The notes under the pieces: generated by a model
What the model was told of the DNA's origin: nothing
The model's input: the letters and a program-made list of their open reading frames with translations, nothing else
Databases searched by the model: none
In this document: positions 10,735-24,413 of the stretch, one piece after another
How the letters are laid out: each line of letters opens with the position of its first letter
Position numbering within the stretch: the first letter of the stretch is position 1
Made by a program: the position numbers and the translations under genes
Source: Monocercomonoides exilis
Lineage: Eukaryota > Preaxostyla > Oxymonadida > Polymastigidae
Assembly (NCBI GenBank): GCA_001643675.2
Contig: LSRY02000014.1
Location: 64,501-128,500, forward strand
Direction of reading: 5' to 3'
DNA: 64,000 nt

Positions 10735-13700
10735 ATGAAGCCAACTTTATTTGATCGTTTTTTCAAATTGCTTTATAAGTTGCGATATTTTACCCTTTCG
10801 TTCTGGCTTATATGTTTAATCGTTGGAATAATAATTGGAACAAGAATTTTCAATACGTTTGATAAATTAAGAAATTATAAATGAATAACGTTTTTTGTTG
10901 GAACATATTGTAAATTTATTATCACATATTTTATTTTTATTAATCACGAAATTTTTAGAACGGCTAATGGAATTGAAGCCCCAGATGGAGCACAGGCATA
11001 TGAAGCTGCGAAAATTACTGCAAAATATTTCCCTGATCATTCCGGAGAAAAATCTGTTTATGGATTCTTTCACAATATAGGCCGTGAGAATTTAACTGAA
11101 ATCAAATGTGTTGAAAAAGTGAATGTTAATTTCCAAGAAGATATAAAGCGATGGGAAAAGAAAAACAACCGAAAACTTATTGGATATAAGTTGATATCTT
11201 ACTTTTTAACAGATAACCAGCAGCTCAAGGACAATCTTCTTGCAGAAAATAAGAATGGTTCAATGCTTATGATTGAACTTGCAACCGATGGTCAACAGCG
11301 TTATGATGACTTCCATACAATTGAAAAAATGCTTACAGAGCGTGTGAAAGGTGATTGCACTGATGAAGAGAGAGAAGATCTCGTGTTTGGTATGATGGGT
11401 CAACTTGCTTTGGAACTTGATTCGAGAAAACGAGTTGTTGAAGAAATGGGGAAAATGGAATATTTCTGCATTCCCATTGCACTTGTTATTCTTGTTATTA
11501 TGTTCAGATCATTTCGTATGCTACTTGTTCCAATTTTAACAACAGGTACAGGAACAATGACATCGTTTTTGATCATGTACCCCTTGGCAAAGTATTGCTT
11601 CATGCTTGTCACATTTGCCCCAACTCTGATGCTTTCGATGTGCTTGGCTATGTCAATTGATTATGCTCTCTTTTTCATTACTCGGTTCCGAGAAGAACTT
11701 TCGAAAGGAAAATCAGTTGCACGAGCAACTCACGAAATGCAAAGATATTCTGGGCGAATCATCCTTTTGTCGGGGGTGATTTTAACAATCGCGTTCTGCG
11801 GAGATATGTTTTTGAGGAATGAAATGCTTTTCACTCTTGGTCTTGGGTTAGCTGTAGCCATTATGACAAACATGTTGGTAAACTACACAATGATTCCTTC
11901 ATTGATTTTGGCATTCCCATCATTCTTTTCTGATTTCAACTATTTGGGAGCTGGACATTGTATGTCGCTTGTGTTGTGCTGCCGTCACAAGGCATGGAAA
12001 TTCATTGGAATCAAACCATTTAAACCAAGAAGAGTTATTGTGATGGATGAAGCAGAATCTCTCAATTCAAACGAAAGAACCGCAGGAGCATATTTAGAAA
12101 ATGGTAGTGAAGCAAAGCCTCTTGTTAGTGGAGCGCGTGCTGTACCAGGAGGCTTCCAAGTCGATCGTATGCAAGGAGCAAATAGTTCCATGGAAAAGGG
12201 AAGAGGATATTCTTTGGATTGTGAATATGACAATGGATTTGAAACTGCAACAACAGACGAAGTTATTCATGAGCTTCAAAAAGAGCAGAAAAAATCATGC
12301 TGGTTCCGTCTGACACAATGGACGACAAAACTTATTCCTTCAATTATCATCTGTGTGGTAATTATAGGTCTTTGCGTTCCTTTTGCAATATTCTTCTTGA
12401 TGAAATTCCAGAATTCAATTGCAATCGAACAAATTCTGTCTCATGGTTCAGATACAATGAACACATATCATTACATTAAAGGAGACTTTGCTCCTGGAAT
12501 ATCACAACCGCTCGAACTCATGCTTGACGCTTCTTCTATTGGTGGTTACATTGGTGTTAATACTTACAAATACTTCCAGAAGTTGCTCGAATCAGCGGCT
12601 GAAAAGTTTCCAGACATTATATCCATCCCAAGCATTTTGTCTCCATTTTACAATGCTAATCAGCAGATGATGCCTGAAATGATCGATACAGAAGCACGTG
12701 GAATTTGCGAGTCTCAGGGTGGTGACGCATTTTGCGAGGCTTTCGCAATGGTTGTGCATCGATATGTCTCTCCGGTTGACGGGAATTCGTCGTGCATCAT
12801 TGCAATCGGAACTGCCTCTGATCCAATGGGTGAAGTTGTCTACAATTGGCTTCCAGAATTCTATGAATGGCTCAGGAACTATTTGAGAGATAATGAACCT
12901 CCAATGCCCGAGCCAGTTGAACCTGGACCAATTCCGTTGGATGAAGTATCGCTTGATGGGAATTTATTGACCACAGGAAAATGCGAAAAATCTTCAGTCG
13001 AATCCGGCAGCATTGAACCAGTTGATGGGCCTGCTAAGAAACGCAGTTGGAGCAATATTTTTGCGAAGAAAACAAAAGAAGCAAAAGTATTTGAAGAATT
13101 CCCGTTCAAATCGAATAATGGAGTTATTATGGGATTGGATGGCTCTCCTGTGCAGCTTGCAGATACTGTGCGGTCAATTTACAAAGTTCTTCCATATTGT
13201 GTCTCAATCTCATTTGGCATTGTCTTCATTTTGGTTGGAGTCATCTTCAAGTCTGTGATGGTGCCCATCAGAACAGTGTTTTCACTCGCTGTGACTCTTC
13301 TTACTGTTTATGGCTTGGTTACAATGCTGTTCCAAAAGCATGCTCTGGCATGGATGATTCCTTTCCTGAAGGAAGTTGACGCGTTGTACTTTTTCGTTCC
13401 TGTGTTTGGATTCACATTGGTGCTTGGATTAGCATTGGATTATGATGTCTTCCTCTTCTTCCGAATTGTGGAATATCGCGATGCCGGCTTCTCCACAAGA
13501 GCATCTGTAATCAAGGGAATGGCATCTTCTGGCTCAATTATCAATGCTGCAGGTATTATTATGGCAGTTGCATTCTCTGGACTGATTATTTCGCATATGT
13601 CTGTGCTGGTCGAACTGGGTGTCATGCTTGTTTTGACTGTGCTGTATGATACTTTTGTTGTGCGTGTGTTCTTCGTCCCTGCCCTTATCTCTTTGCTGGG

Positions 13701-14031
13701 TAGAGCGAACTGGTGGCCTGGAAGAAGACCAATTGAAACGAAAGACGAGGATGATGTTTCTGATCAGATTGCTCGTTCTAATGAAGTTGATGACGAAGAA
13801 GAATGGCTAAAATTCATGGAAATTAACCAAACCAACCAACCTACTCTTGCATCACAAGCCATCTCAGCTGATGAAGAAAAATGCAAAGAGGCTTCGACTT
13901 ACTTCCAACCAATTAGAAAGAGAAAGCACGAAGACGAGCATTCATTTACTGCCATGGATGGACGTTCATCACAAGCTCAGCCACCAGAATCTCTTTCAAC
14001 GATTGAAGCAACACTTCCCGCTAAACTTTAA
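10735..14031 (+). CDS. MMPL/RND-family membrane transporter (two exons)
   Basis: Exon 1 (10735-10856) and exon 2 (10959-14031) join in frame across a GTTTGA...TTTTTAG intron and encode 1,064 residues. The N-terminus has a membrane helix (WLICLIVGIIIGTRIF), then an extracellular segment with APDGAQAYEAAKI, as in MMPL proteins. Two membrane bundles follow, each with five or six helices. Both carry the Asp-Tyr pair used for proton relay in this superfamily: MSIDYALFF near residue 265 and LALDYDVFL near residue 867. A long soluble loop lies between the bundles. The C-terminal tail is acidic and cytoplasmic. Known role: proton-driven export or movement of lipids or other hydrophobic molecules. The substrate here cannot be told. 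A sterol-sensing (Patched/NPC1-like) relative is the main alternative. Confidence 0.85.
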
Positions 14032-15824
14032 ACTACTCCTTTTTATCCTCGCATGTCTGTGCGAGTTTCTATCATTTTGCCTGAGTGACATTGCTTTGCT
14101 TGAACTTTTTGCTTCGTAACTTTTCATTCTTCTTTTTCACCAGAAGTTCTTTCTAATCTTTATCTTTATCTATTCATTGCCTTTTCAACTGGCTCAATCT
14201 TCATTTTCTTTCAATCATACAAATATTTTTTAAAAGTATTTGTTCTGCTTATTCAATGTTGATTTACTGATTTCTTCCATAATTTCTTGAATTCTATCTT
14301 GTTTCTGAAATATTTCCTTCTTCTTCAAAGAGAGCGTGATTAGGCAACATACATTTTCTTTATTGTTTTAAATCTTTCTTTTTATTTATTATTTCTATAA
14401 TGAAAATTGATTTTCACATATCTTCGTTCTTTTGTTTATTTGTTTGGTTTATAATCTTTCTTTCTTTCTTCTTTTTCATATTTTATTCATTCTTTACATT
14501 TCCATTCTTGAGGGTGTTTATATCTGGTTATGTTTTTCGATTTCTACATTTCAAAATTTTTAAATCTTTAATTCCAAGCTCTTATTGGGATAAATCACTC
14601 TTTGTCTGATTTCTGATTTATTTATATTTTTTCTGATTTCTTTCTTTTTCTGACCTTTTCAACGATTCTATTTCCTTTATCTCTCGTTTTTTATTGTATG
14701 TTTTCAATTTTTGTTGCGATTTATTTTAATTTCCGAAAATTGCGTAATGCTTAATGGCTTGCGCACGAAGCATATCAAATGGACGAAACTTCGATTATTG
14801 AAGAAGATAGTCGAGTCCTTCAATGAGCTCTGCATTGCAACGAAGGATTTGAATGCTTATTCAATGCGCGCGAGTTCCAATCGACATTTCGCTTTTACAT
14901 GCATCGACATTTCGGATACGAAGCGAAGAATCAAGGCATTCAACGAAAAGCAAAGCAGCAAAAACTTTTGACAAGTCTAGACCGAAAAATGCATCTGCTA
15001 CAATTGACTAGAAAAAAAAGCGAACACGGGGAGATGGAGAACGAAGCGGAAATCAAAACTATTTAAGATTTAATCTTAATTGTTTTTTATTCTGTTCTCT
15101 GTTCTCTCTAATTTTTTTCTGTTATTTTTTTGTTTACATTCTCGTTTAATGTTAGAAATAGCGTCATCTTCAAATATTTCTGTAGTTTTCATGATTTGAA
15201 ATAGTTGTGTTTGTTTTGCTTTTCCATGTGCTTTGAAGCGGAAAGTATTTTCAATTCTATCCGAAATCAAAGATGAAAAAGAAATATTCTTTAATGTTGT
15301 TTCGATGTGAAAATGAATTTTCTGTAAAATCATGTTACTTGGCACATCAAATTATTTCAACAATTTATTGTTTCATAATTTTCACGAAGCATTCTTAATG
15401 TATTCATGTCTTATGTTTGTTTCAACAATCTGCCCGTTTGTTCAAAGTGCGATTGAGACAGATCGAGCAGTTATTTTAATTTGTGTCCACTCTATTTTTT
15501 TCTTTTCTTTTTAATCTTTTTTATATGCAATGGTTATTTTTCTTTTTCTTTTCTTCATAAATATTAATTTTGCAATGAAGTTTTCATTTGCTGTGCGCCA
15601 TTTTTGATTTTTCTTCAATCATATTTTTAACATCAGGCAAATGAATACCACCTGACTTTAAATTCTTTAAAATATTTCCTCTTCACATTGGCAGAGAGAG
15701 AAAAAAATACATCAAATAATTTCTCAAAAGAAATTTCAAAAATCATTGAATTAAATATATCTATTGACAACGAAAGCGCATTCCATGCAAGTAGAAAATA
15801 AACACAAAATGATTTTTCCTTTTT
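14032..15824. other. Intergenic region with two unsupported small frames
   Basis: Mostly T-rich DNA between the transporter and the kinase, which are convergent. A higher-GC patch at about 14740-15050 holds an 86-codon plus-strand frame of unclear meaning. A minus-strand frame at 15076-15345, with a splice-like ACAG before it, encodes a plausible but unrecognised Lys-rich peptide. Neither has enough support to call a gene. Confidence 0.35.
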
Positions 15825-17454
15825 CTATTCAGATTTCTTTTCTTTTTCTTGCTCATTCAGCTGAGGTGGGAATTTTAGACAACTACTCAGATGCACCTTA
15901 TCGAATTGATCGTCAGGTGTTGCTGATGATGATGACTTCTCAGGGCAAAGGAAGTTGTCTATCTCTTCTTCTGTCATTTCTCGCTCGAGCATGTCTCGCT
16001 TTGCTTTCGTTTCTGGGTCTTCTGAAGAAACAATTCTTTTTTTGTATCGTTTCTATCAATTATCAGAAGAATAAAGACATCAAATATATATTAAAAAACA
16101 TTCTCGAATGCTTCATACCATTTGTCTTTCATATTGGTCAGGATGTGGCAACTCTTCGAGTGAAGCACAATGCGGCTCCTCAGAAAAATAAGGATGTTTC
16201 AGCGCTTCCTCCGCAGACGGACGGGCAGATGGATCGAGCGACAGAAGCGATGTTAGAAGCGCAATCTCAGAAGGAGGAGATGATGAAAAGAATTTCTGAA
16301 AACAAATTCAATTTTTAATATAAAAATACATATGAATGAAACACAGAAGATTGACATACATTGAGATCGATGCCTTTTATTGGTTCAAATGGAATGAATC
16401 GAGGAAGTGATTTCATGCCCTGAAATAACATTCATCATCATTAGAATCATAAAATGCAATGATATAAAGTCGTAGTTAAAAATGAAATGAATGTAATAAA
16501 TTGATATGCAAAAGAAAAGAAAATTTGTACTAAAAAAGATAATTTCTTTTTCAAAAATTTATTGATTATTATGAGCATATTACAAAAAAAAAATATTTTT
16601 TTTTTTTTGAGCATAAATATTATTGCATACGTGCCATTCCTCGTCTTGTGGTGTACCTAGGAATGTGAATATCTTTGTCAGCTGATCAATATCAGTCAAT
16701 CCTTTAAATAGAGGCCGTTCTCTTGAAAAAATTTAAAAAAATAAATAAAGAATCCTTAACTCATACACGAAACATTAAAGAGAATATCATACGTATGCAT
16801 CATTTCTCCCAATATGCATCCAACGGACCAAATGTCGCTTGAAAAATTCAAATTTTTCGTTCCAAAAATAAGTTCCGGTGCTTGATACCATCGTGAAATG
16901 ATAGGTGAAGAGCTTGGATCAAAAGGCATGCTAACATCAATAGAAAATCCGAAATCTGTAAGTTTTAAGCTACGATCTTGTGCAATTAAAAAGTTTTCCG
17001 GTTTCAGATCCTGAATTCAAAAAATTGAATTTACAAAAAGAACAAATCTTTCGCATACTCGATGAAGAATTCCTTTTTCATGGCAAAATTTAACTGCCTG
17101 TAATACTTGTTTGATATACGCTTTTCTAATAGGCAAAGGAATTGCACCTTTCATTCCTACCAAAACACTTCCAAGATCAGATTTCATTAATTCATACGCA
17201 ACATAATAATCACCGAATTCATTTTGAAAAGAATCTAGATATTTAACAATGTGTTCACTTTCAAGAGATTTGTGCAATGATATTTCTCGAACAATTGCCT
17301 CGGAAGTCTCTTTGGATTTTGTTCTTTGCTTGAAGCGCTTCAGTGCAACCTCTTTTCCTGTTTCTTTACATATAGCCCTATGTACTTTTCCATATGATCC
17401 GTTGCCTATGACTTCTTTTTTTTCGTATTGAGATAATTTATCTTTTTCCGACAT
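15825..17454 (-). CDS. CMGC-group protein kinase, CDK-like (six exons)
   Basis: Exons 17454-17059, 17010-16793, 16721-16631, 16419-16360, 16295-16119 and 16055-15825 join in frame to give 390 residues. All five introns start GTATG and end AG. Kinase motifs are glycine loop GNGSYGKV, Lys39 (VALKRF), HRDLKPEN (Asp133), DFG at 151, activation segment ending SRWYQAPELIF, and SSDIWSVGCILGEM. The C-lobe ends in RPSAEEALKHPYF, typical of CDK relatives. After the kinase domain comes a charged tail with a Ser run. The cyclin helix PSTAIRE is replaced by KETSEAIVREISL, so this is a divergent CDK or CDK-like (CDK7/CDK20/CDKL-type) enzyme. The Thr of the activation loop is not obvious (SSSPIISRW). It lies head-to-tail with the Ser-rich gene upstream, 74 bp apart. 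Confidence 0.85.
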
Positions 17455-17528
17455 TTTTAATGATTAAAAAAAAAATATGCGCCCATAACATTTATCATGA
17501 AGTATCATATTGGATATAAATCGAATAT

Positions 17529-19449
17529 CTATAAAAACAAAAAAGAAGGATGTCGGTCAAGCGGAACGTTGGCAACAGGTTGAAAAGGTGACTGAAAAGT
17601 TGACAAAGTCTCATTATTTTTCGATCTTATTGAATATGAAATTAGAGAAGTATTTAAACATGATGAATTGCTTAACTTTTCATTAGATAACGTATTTGAT
17701 TGGTCGAACACAAATGTCGCAGCAGAAGAAGCATGAATTGATGATGGTGAAGATAAACAAGATGCCGGCGCTTTAAATGGTTCTAAAAACGAGTTTTTTT
17801 GATTGCACGTTTTGTATTCTGGATTGCGTAATGTTGTCATTCCACATTTATCATCAGACCATTCCATTAATGTTGATGGAGTTGTTGGCTCTGAATAGAC
17901 TTTTTGTGATGATTTTTGATGAAACTCCGACGGAGCGTGAAAATCACGTAAAGGCAGAGGAAAAGTTGATTGAGTCTGCAAAAAGGGATTTTGCTGCAAT
18001 GTTTCACTGTTGGTATTTGATTGATGAATTGAATGAGAAGAGGCTGAGTCAAAAATCGGTAAAGCAACCGAAGGCGACACGTCAAACAAAAACTGATTCT
18101 TTGAAGAAGCTTCGGCTTTTTCCACTTTCTTGTTTGAAGCTGATTGAAGTTCCGAATGAAATGAGCGATGAGGAGGTGTCATAACGGGACAGGTTTGAGA
18201 TGAGCAATTTTGGTGAAATGGATTTGAAGAAGATGATGATTCATTTGCAAAGAAATGAGATTGAGGCATTTTGCTGTCTTGATCTTTCTTTTCAAATAAA
18301 ATGGCTTTATCTTTATTCGATAAAGAACTATTTGAACCAATTTCTGTGAAATGACTCGATGTTAAGTCGCATCTTGATTGAGAATTAACTTTTGATGTTG
18401 AAAATTCATCTATTAAAGGATGCGTCGTTGAGAAGCAATGTTTCTTTGGCAAGGAAGCAACTGCATCAGGACGAGTGGACACTGAAGAGTGTGGCTTGTT
18501 TGAGATGTGCTTGAAAGAAGATGCTGGAAGAGATGCAACCCGATTGTGTTTGGAAAGCGATCTTTTGACTGTTTTCTGCAGCACATCCAAATACTTCGAA
18601 CTTGCAGAAGGAGAAATGGTGGTTGATAACTCATCGATGCCGGAATGAAATAATGGATACGGTGGAGCAGATGCAATTTGAGGTAAAACATCTTCGCATA
18701 CGAAAATGCAACTTTCAACTTGTGGCTGAGATTTTATGTGATTTATTAACGAGGAATATATTTCCCATGGAGGCGAAGAAGATCGCAAAGAACGCTCGTT
18801 CACTGAAAATCCTCTTTCTGAAGCATTAAATTTACCTTTTTCGAATTGCTCGGAAGCATGGGTTTTCCTATTTAGATAATTTGACCGTTGATCTGGCTTG
18901 CAAGTGTTGTAAGGTTGCATTTTCTTCATTTGAAACTCTTCTTGGCTTTTTTGGCATGTCGGTTTCAATGCTCGCATTTTTGATATGAATCCACTTTTTT
19001 CGCTTGATTTCTTAGTTACACAAAAATCTGCGTCAGAAAGTTGGCATTTTTCAGTTTGAGTTGATTTTTCTTCAGCTAAATTTGTCTTTGTAAATTTTTC
19101 ATTCTGTTGTGATTGGTCAATAATGCCTGGATCTTCTGTAACGTTCGGAGGCAACGAAGGCACTACAATGCCAATTGTTTTTGTCAAGTTGTCGAAAATT
19201 TGATATGAATTACGTCTTCTTGAAGCTTCTAATTCTTTGATACTTTCCTGTAAAGAACATAAATCTGAGCGATATTTCCCTGTTTTATCGTCCTTTTTAA
19301 AGATACGATTATTATAAAGTTAATATAACTCATACAAAATTTTCTTGTAAATCCTCCAAATTTTTCAGTGATTGATTAAGGATTTCATCATTACTCAAAG
19401 AATTATCAAAAGCATCCGTTCCAAAATGTGTTCCATCTTTCACATTCAT
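17529..19449 (-). CDS. Ser-rich, probably disordered protein of unknown function (two exons)
   Basis: Exon 1 (19449-19336, 38 codons) and exon 2 (19292-17529) join phase 0 to phase 0 across a 43-nt GTATGA...AAAAG intron. The product is 625 residues. A short N-terminal helical part (LNQSLKNLEDLQENF, then LCSLQESIKELEASRRR) looks like a coiled coil. The rest is very rich in Ser, Pro, Gln and Asn with no repeats I recognise. It could be a scaffold or regulatory protein and may be a kinase substrate, but no function can be assigned. It lies directly upstream of the CDK-like kinase gene on the same strand. Confidence 0.7.
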
Positions 19450-19669
19450 AATTTTTATTTTGCCTAAATCAAAGTGGATAAACAAAAAATCCTGATTACA
19501 GGTCTCTTTAAATTCTTTAAATGAAAAGATTTTTGAAAAATCAAGTATTATATCCTATTTTTTAAAAATATTGTCTTTCAATAAATTGTCACAAACTGAT
19601 ATTTTACATTCAATTTTCTCTATTTTTTTAACAATTTGATCATAAAGCCCATATTACATATATAAAAAC
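19450..19669. promoter_or_regulatory. Bidirectional intergenic region
   Basis: About 220 bp separate the start of the minus-strand Ser-rich gene and the plus-strand phosphoesterase gene. Both promoters must lie here. The sequence is AT-rich with no motif I can name. Confidence 0.35.
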
Positions 19670-21823
19670 ATGTTTGTTGGGTTTTTAGTTTTGTTCGTTG
19701 CTGCTTCTGCAACAAATGATGATAATAAGCTCAAATTTATTATTTATCATACAAACGATGGTTTGCCAAAATTTTTGTGAATATTTTGTTTTTAATCAAT
19801 ATTGATTGGGAAAATTGAAGTTCATGGATGGGTAAATGGAGATAAGCATGTTCCAGAGAGAGATGCTTTATTGTCCGATTATCAAAATCTTATTGAACAT
19901 AGAAAGGCAGCGTTGACGGATGACGAACACTTTTTTGCATTTGATTCTGGAGACTGGACTCAGGTCTTGTTTTTCCTTTGAAAAATGAAATATTTGTATC
20001 TTAAAAATAATATTGTTTCTTCAATTTTTGTATTTATTCATTAAAAAATTCAGGGAACTGGATTGAGCGATGCGACAAGCATTCCAGGTGAATTCATTTT
20101 TGATCTTGCAAAGAACATGACAATCGATGTTATGACAGCAGGAAATCATGAACTTTATCAAGATGCTTGCATTAACAATATTGCTGATAAAGTCTTGAAT
20201 GAATTGGGTGACAGATACGTCACTGCAAATGTTATTCGTAAAAAGGATAACAAGCAAATTGGTAAAAGCTACAGAACATTCGATATTGTAAATTTTGGAA
20301 ATGTTACAGCGTTTGGATTTATATTCAACTTTCAAGGAGGATCAAACAATATTACAGTCACAAAAATGGAAGAAGTATTAGAGAATAATAAGAATGGATG
20401 GGTTAAAGATGCTTTAAGCGTTCAGAATTTGAGATTTTTGGTTTGTGTTGCACATCTTCCACCAACTCCAGAAGATGGTAATCCGGATGAATCAGCATTA
20501 ATTTTGACAAAATTGCACGACATTGTGAAAGAGATACTTGGGCACGATCTTCCAGTATTGTTTTTTGGGGGACACGATCACGGGACTTACAACAGAACGA
20601 TTAACGATGATTATTTGGTTGAAAGTGGCTGCTTCTTTAAGAAAGTTGGACAAGTTACGTTTGAGATGCCGAGGCAGTATGATGCAAACACAAACAAATT
20701 CGAAAACCTGAAAGTGAATTATATCGAAACAAATGTAAAGAAAATGCAGGAACATCTTGGAATCAGTGCAGACAAATGGGAGACAGAAACCGGAAAGGCG
20801 ATGAAGGCAGCGATAAAGGCCAAATACTCAGAATTGAATCTTGACAAGCCGATCGGCTGCTCACCTCAAGATTTCACACGCGAATACAACGACAAGGCAG
20901 AAAACTCGCTGTACTATCTCCTTGTCAACAAAGTGTATCCCACAGAAAAGCCCCTCGTCCACGCCGACAGTAACAACATTGTGATGTTCACGACCAACAG
21001 CGGGTCTCTTCGTTCTCCGCTGAGCAAAGGAGAATTCACATACGACGATGTGATCTCGATTGACCCCTTCCAGAACACATTCACAGCCATCCGCGACATC
21101 CCAGGCACGTTCTACCACAAGCTGTACAATGGCAAAGTGGAAGTGATGAATGCGCTGATGAACAGCGAGGAGAGAGAGGCTGAGATTATGAGAGAGCGTG
21201 CTGCGAAGGGCATTGTGCAGAACTGGGGCGAATTTGCAGACGGACATGTGATGAAGACGAAGGAGATGAACAGTCTTCTGAAGTTTGCAGAAGAGAACAG
21301 AGGAAAACTGCTGAACAGCGAGATCAAGCAGCTGGAGTGGCTGCTGAACGGCGATCTTCATCCGACCAATCCGTTCTATGATTCTGAGCTGCCCTTTGAA
21401 GCAGACCCGCAGGAGACAGACTTCAAGACGCGGTATGCGCTGACGAATGTGGACATTCCGAACTCTGACGATGTGAAAGTGGACATCATCACGAACTCGT
21501 ATGACGGGCCACGCATTTTCAGGGCGTTGGGCAAGTACAACTTCCAGGGTACGTTGGAGAAGACAGAGAATGACACGATCAATGTGCTCATTCACTACCT
21601 CCAGAACAACTTCAAGTGCGAGCCAGAGAACAAAGACGACCCCGCAAAGGACAAAAAGAAGGCGGTGCCGTATATCATTGGGGGTGTTATCGGAGGGACA
21701 GTGGTGATTGCTGTGATTGTGGTTGTGGTTGTGGTGGTTGTGAGGAGGCAGAGGAAGAAGAAGATGAACAGAGACCAAGTGCTGGACTCTCTTCTGGAAG
21801 GCGACTCCTACCGCCAGAAGTAG
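19670..21823 (+). CDS. Calcineurin-like phosphoesterase / 5'-nucleotidase-family membrane protein (three exons)
   Basis: Exons 19670-19760, 19821-19963 and 20054-21823 join in frame to 667 residues. The start gives a signal peptide (MFVGFLVLFVAASA). Metal-binding motifs of the family follow in order: HTNDVHGW, DSGDWTQG, AGNHELY and GGHDHG. A 5'-nucleotidase-type C-terminal domain follows. Near the end lies one membrane helix made largely of Val (IAVIVVVVVVVV), followed by RRQRKKK as stop-transfer, giving a type I topology with a short cytoplasmic tail. Known family role: hydrolysis of nucleotides or other phosphoesters outside the cell or in a vacuole/lysosome. The 3' part of the gene is clearly richer in G+C than the 5' part and the neighbours. 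The exact substrate is not known. Confidence 0.85.
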
Positions 21824-22653
21824 AGAGAGGGGAAATATCAAACAGCATTGCTCTGTTTATTGTTTTCAGCCTTTATCTATGGCTTCATTGGTTTGAGTTA
21901 TTGAAATAATAAAAAATACATTTTATATGGTTTGTGATTTTTGACGCTGATTCTTTTGGGAAATCAGAAAGTTGTCAGTTAATAAAAATAAACAAACACA
22001 AATAAAAGTCATGTTTTTATCTGCAATTTGCATTGTATTCTCCCACATTCCTTTCTTTTTTGCTATCATTTTCCATAATTGCTTCTTATGTTTATTTTTC
22101 ATTTTTTTGGACTTTATTTAACTCCAAAGCTCACCTTCCTTTTGTCGATGGGTTCTATCTTCACTTTTTTTTTTAATCCGCACTTTCAATTTTTAGAAAT
22201 ATAGATAATATTATCTTTAAACCTAATCTGAAAAGAGTTTCTGTCTTTATTCTTTTTCTGCCTTTTGTTATCAAATTGAACTTCTTTTTAATTTTCATAT
22301 CAAATGACTCAAAATCCATTCCTCAACTTACAAATGTGATCAAAACAATAAGATAAAATTTTCATTTTTTCCAAATGCAAAAGACAAATCATATTTCTGA
22401 TAATATATTATAAAACTTTGAGTAATGCTAAGTTTATTTAAAAGTCTTTGTCATAAAAAATAGGTTTCAAATATGGATATTTCCTTCAATTTTGAACGCA
22501 GGAAGGATAATTCTTTGGATCGTGTCTTTCCATCAATAATTCACAACATATTTTATAATATAACTGATTATTTTTCTTAAAAAACATAGTTAGAAATTGT
22601 GAAAATGTTATCTATTTATGGGAAAATTACCCTTAACTGATAATTATTCGATC
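21824..22653. other. AT-rich intergenic region
   Basis: Between two plus-strand genes, with a T-rich 3' flank and AT-rich upstream sequence. No coding or RNA feature is supported. Confidence 0.5.
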
Positions 22654-24413
22654 ATGGACGAAGAATACGAAGTTATAATTCTTGGTTGGGGCTTTGTTTA
22701 ACATTAAATTTTATATTGATTAAATTGAAATGTTTTTCATGTGTTTTTTTATTGGGAATGAACTTCGACACTTATATATAAAACATTGATTTAATTTGAT
22801 CAGGAACTGGATTGACTGAGTGCATCCTTGCTGCTATTTTGTCATGCCATGGTAAAAAAGTGTTGCACATTGACAGAAATGAGTATTATGGTGGTGATTG
22901 CGGTTCATTGTCATTAGATCAGACATTTGCAAAATTCCGAGGGTTTTGTTAACTCTTATATATTTTTCTGGGTTTAGTTTTCTATTTTTTCCAGACCAGA
23001 TGTGAAACCACCAGCAGCATTGGGACGCTCACGTGACTACAACATTGATCTTGTCCCCAAGTTCCCTCTTTCAAAAGGTTTGAAGTTTTTTCGAAAAAAA
23101 GAACTTTCAATTTATTCTTCAATTTGTTTTTCGCAGGAAACATCATGAAAGCTATTGTCCATACTGGTTGCAATAGATATCTTGAATTCCACAGATGCAA
23201 AGGTGCATTTTTGGTTAAGAAAGACAAGCCATATAAAGTCCCATCAACAACTGGAGAAGCTGCAACAACAGGTCTTGTTGGAATGTTCCAAAAACCAAAA
23301 CTTGTTAAGTTTTTGGAATTTGTTAGCAAATGTGATGCTGATTCAAAAGATACATGGCAAGGAATGGAACTTGACAAGATTCCAATGAAAGATGTTTTCA
23401 AGAAGTTTGACCTTAACAAAGACACATGCGAATTTGTTGGACATGGAATGGGTCTCCACCTTAATGAACAGTTTGTTCTAAACTTTTATTGCTTGCAATT
23501 TTATTTTATTTTATTTTATTTTTTTCCCTGCAGATACTTGGACGAGCCTGCTTTGCCAACCGTTATGAAGATTCGTCTTTATGGATTGAGTGTTGCTACA
23601 TATGGAGAGTCTCCTTATTTGTATCCAAAATACGGTATTGGTGAAGTCGGACAAGGCTTTGCCCGTCTGTCAGCTGTGTTTGGAGCAGTGTACATCCTCA
23701 ACTGCAATGTCGACAAGATTCTGTTTGATGAGAACGGAAATGTTCGTGGAATCTCTGCAGGCACAGAGACGCCCCGTGCACCTCGTCTGGTGATGGATCC
23801 ATCATACTTCCCTGAATACTCCCGCTCCGTCGGCAAAATTGCACGTGCCATCTGCATCATGTCTCATCCAGTGAAGGACACTGACAATGCTGACAGTGGA
23901 ATGATCATCATCCCACAATCACAGTGCGGGCGCCATCACGATGTGTATGTGTCATTCCTGTCATCTGCACATTGTGTGTGTCCCAAGGGCAAATTCTTGG
24001 CATTCGTGTCAACAACAGTCGAGACAGCCGAGCCAGAGAAGGAGCTTGCTGCTGGAATGAAGCTGTTGAACCCAGTTGATGAGTACTTCTTCCGCGTGTC
24101 CGAGTTGTATGCGCCCATCAAATCAGGAGACAAAAACATTCATGTTTCGAACTCGATCGATGCGACATCTCATTTCGAGACAGTCATGGACGATGTGTTC
24201 AGACTGTACAAGGAAGTCACTGGAGAAGACTTGGATCTCACAAAAGAGGCTGAGGAGCAGGAGAAGACAAGACAGGCAGCTGGATGCATCCCAATGGAAT
24301 CCTCGTCAACTGCTGAGGCTTCGTCTTCGGCTACGCCTTCTTCAGCCACTCCAGAAGCTGAAGCTTCATCAGCTGCGCCAGCAAGTGAGTCTGGAGAAGA
24401 GAAAAAAGACTAA
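22654..24413 (+). CDS. GDI: Rab GDP-dissociation inhibitor (five exons)
   Basis: Exons 22654-22684, 22804-22942, 22995-23077, 23137-23470 and 23534-24413 join in frame to 488 residues. Introns start GTTGGG, GTTTTG, GTTTGA and GTTTGT. The first intron splits the FAD-like glycine motif after EVIILG, which continues GTGLTECILAAILS. Other GDI signatures are DRNEYYGGD, DYNIDLVPKF, GHGMGLHLNEQYLDEPAL and YGIGEVGQGFARLSA. Known role: binds GDP-bound prenylated Rab GTPases, extracts them from membranes and recycles them. The usual length is about 450. The extra length is a C-terminal Ala/Ser/Glu-rich tail of about 45 residues. Like the phosphoesterase gene, its 3' half is G+C richer than the 5' half. 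Confidence 0.95.

Noticed and set aside
14711-14971. Small gene of 86 codons
   Set aside because: No recognisable motif, no splice support and no partner elsewhere in the window; listed only in the gap description.
20861-21841. A 326-codon minus-strand frame opposite the phosphoesterase
   Set aside because: It is a shadow of the G+C-rich plus-strand gene, which has the metal-binding motifs and the spliced signal peptide.
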